Shown piece after piece: positions 62,650 through 64,000 of a stretch of 64,000 bases of DNA. Numbering within the stretch: position 1 is the stretch's first letter; each line of letters begins with the position of its first letter. The translations under genes and the position numbers were made by a program. The DNA is taken from positions 46,414 through 110,413 of the forward strand of contig NZ_JONO01000011.1 of assembly GCF_000711895.1 (NCBI RefSeq), written 5' to 3'. This DNA comes from Photorhabdus australis DSM 17609. GTDB lineage: Bacteria > Pseudomonadota > Gammaproteobacteria > Enterobacterales > Enterobacteriaceae. The notes beneath the pieces were generated by a model. That model was not told the origin of the DNA, ran no database searches, and saw only the letters and a list, made by a program, of their open reading frames with translations.

Positions 62650-62765
62650 TATACCCGTTATCTTTCAAGTTGCCTCTTTGTTGGCCGCACTCACTCATCC
62701 CAGTCACATAGTTAGCTATGTGACTGCCTTGCCGTCGCGATGCATCTTGAAATCTATTGGGTATA
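62650..62765. repeat. ERIC element (116 bp variant) in the hmuR leader
   Basis: Runs from TATACCC (62650) to GGGTATA (62765). The centre is changed: AGTCACATAG and CTATGTGACT form a perfect 10-bp hairpin with a TTAG loop, replacing the usual ATCCCCAGG-type core. It lies between a Fur box and the hmuR start, so it would be in the 5' untranslated mRNA. Confidence 0.92.
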
Positions 62766-62897
62766 GATAGCTGCCCTGATACATGTTCTGGGTGGCTGAG
62801 TTATTTTTATTTAGTTAATACTAGTTTATCGATTTTAGTTTGGCGAAATTGGTAGAATTTTTAATCATAGATCCGCTTAGAGAATGCTAACTATTAT

Positions 62898-62916
62898 TAT
62901 ATTGAGAATCATTATC
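62898..62916. promoter_or_regulatory. Fur box upstream of hmuR
   Basis: TATATTGAGAATCATTATC matches 16 of 19 positions of the Fur consensus, with a perfect AATCATTATC half. It lies 289 bp above the hmuR start codon; the ERIC accounts for 116 bp of this. The region 62917-63038 holds nothing else that I recognise. Confidence 0.85.
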
Positions 62917-63038
62917 GTTATATGGAGAGATGACTTCAAGTAATATTTTTAACGTTCAAGATCAATATATTAATGCAATTTATTAATGTATTGTTAGTTA
63001 GCCTTTGGTGAATCAAAAAGCTAACTTGGAAAAAGGGC

Positions 63039-63680
63039 TTAGAAACGAGCATTTACTGCTTTAGAAAGAATTTCAATAAGTTGTTCTGTATCTTGCCAGC
63101 TCAGGCAAGGATCTGTGATAGATTGGCCGTAATTTAGTGGTTGCCCTGGAATGATTTTTTGAGAGCCTTCAATCAGAAAGCTTTCAGCCATCACACCGAC
63201 AATTGCTGTAGAACCCTCTTGAATCTGTTGACCTACTTCTTTTGCTACATCCAGTTGACGCTTATGTATTTTCTGGCAATTACCGTGACTGAAATCGACG
63301 ACTAAATGTTCCGGTAAATCAAATTCACGTAGTTGATCACAAGTTGAGGCAATATCTTCGGCACTGTAATTGGGTTGTTTACCTCCACGCATAATGATGT
63401 GGCCATATGGGTTGCCTTCGGTTTGATAGATAGTCATTTGACCATGCTTATCCGGTGATAAGAATGAGTGACTGGCACTGGCTGCCCGGATGGCATCTAT
63501 TGCTATTCTGGTGTTGCCATCAGTTCCGTTTTTAAAACCGATTGGACAGGAGAGTGCTGATGCCATTTCGCGATGAATCTGACTTTCAGTTGTTCTGGCG
63601 CCGACGGCTCCCCAGCTAATTAGATCAGCAATATACTGGCTGGTCAGGGTGGGATTCCACTTTGTATTTAATTTAATCAA
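63039..63680 (-). pseudogene. aroH: DAHP synthase (AroH-type), N-terminally truncated by an IS
   Basis: The frame from about 63644 to 63039 encodes the C-terminal 200 residues of a class I DAHP synthase (IADLISWGAVGARTTESQ, GFKNGTDGNTRIAIDAIR, VDFSHGNCQKIHKR). Sequence best fits the Trp-sensitive AroH. The first 13 codons (MIKLNTKWNPTLT) belong to IS DNA. About the first 145-150 residues, with the GPCS metal-ligand Cys and PEP-binding residues, are missing, so the product cannot be a normal enzyme. The join lies near 63645. Confidence 0.88.
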
Positions 63681-64000
63681 AGATAAGTTGACTACGGAAT
63701 TCCCCTGACCAAATGGCTCTTCGACGTTTAGCCGCCTGACTGTCTTTTATACTGGTATTCTGTTTAATCACATTTAATGCAATTCGGTTAAAAAGCGCCA
63801 TTTGTGCAGCCCCATCAGGATCTTTGAGTGAGATAGCATCTTCTCGAAAAGTGACATCTAATACCCAATGCAGCTCGTTTTCTACCGACCAGTGCCTTCT
63901 TATTGCCTTAGCCACGATTTCCGCCTCCAACGGTAGCGAGCTGACATACCAGCGTGAATCACGATGGGGAGGCTGGCCTTTTACGCTTCGTTCACTGACG
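63673..64000 (-). mobile_element. ISAs1-family transposase, 3' part, running off the window
   Basis: The frame is open from the window edge to the stop at 63673 (about 109 codons). It reads RDSRWYVSSLPLEAEIV, then IRRHWSVENELHWVLDVTF, then REDAISLKDPDGAAQMALFN: the C-terminal signature of ISAs1/H-repeat transposases, with the conserved HW-x-ENELHW Glu. CAGGGTGGGATTCCAC beginning at 63645 is the probable terminal end of the element. The start of the gene and other IS end lie beyond 64000. The C-terminus looks intact. Confidence 0.85.

Overview
The window is chromosomal DNA from an enterobacterium. Gene content, order and protein sequence fit the order Enterobacterales. The combination of yfeABCD, hmuRSTUV, an arn (pbgPE) operon behind btuCD, many ERIC repeats and moderate-to-low GC points to Photorhabdus or a close relative. 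The genus is an inference from remembered gene content; no database search was possible.

Layout. (1) 0-23 kb is mostly conserved backbone: yobD and manXYZ (mannose PTS), sdaA, nudL-pabB, yoaH, yebF, pip, holE, ftnA, yobA-yebZ-yebY (CopC/CopD-like), the sRNA SdsR, yebV, msrC, proQ-prc, htpX, tcyP, LexA-controlled ydjM, yniB and yniA. (2) 23-28.7 kb holds the Fur-type yfeABCD Fe/Mn importer and emtA, then a scar made of a dead IS630-family transposase piece and an orphan phage tail-fibre C-terminus. (3) 28.8-38 kb is the translation cluster thrS-infC-rpmI-rplT-pheM-pheS-pheT-ihfA followed by btuC-btuD. Classic control elements are visible here: a tRNA-Thr anticodon-mimic operator, an AUU start for infC and the pheM attenuator. 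(4) 38-46 kb carries arnBCADTEF, seven coupled genes for L-Ara4N modification of lipid A, behind a PhoP-box-like promoter, followed by nlpC. (5) 46-55.5 kb is an AT-rich accessory region with ERIC copies, a broken SGNH-esterase gene, a self-contained four-gene MacB-type tripartite exporter and two unrecognised small-protein genes. (6) 55.5-63 kb has a MarA/SoxS-like regulator, a putative Fur-controlled membrane protein and the hmuRSTUV haem-uptake operon. The window ends with aroH cut by an ISAs1-family element.

Main points of interest: an ERIC element inserted inside another ERIC with a TA duplication; a perfect five-copy 17-bp tandem repeat that starts over the last codons of yebY; an SdsR homologue with a sigma-S-like -10; an ERIC in the presumed hmuR 5' leader; and the stand-alone exporter cassette with candidate cargo genes. 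In E. coli, as I recall, nlpC lies close to aroH, so the roughly 17 kb between them here looks like an insertion hot spot.

Iron and metal supply is a theme: ftnA (storage), yfeABCD (Fe/Mn), hmuRSTUV (haem) and the membrane gene at 56.1 kb all have Fur-box-like sequences upstream. Envelope defence is the other theme (arn operon, exporter, nlpC, emtA, prc, htpX).
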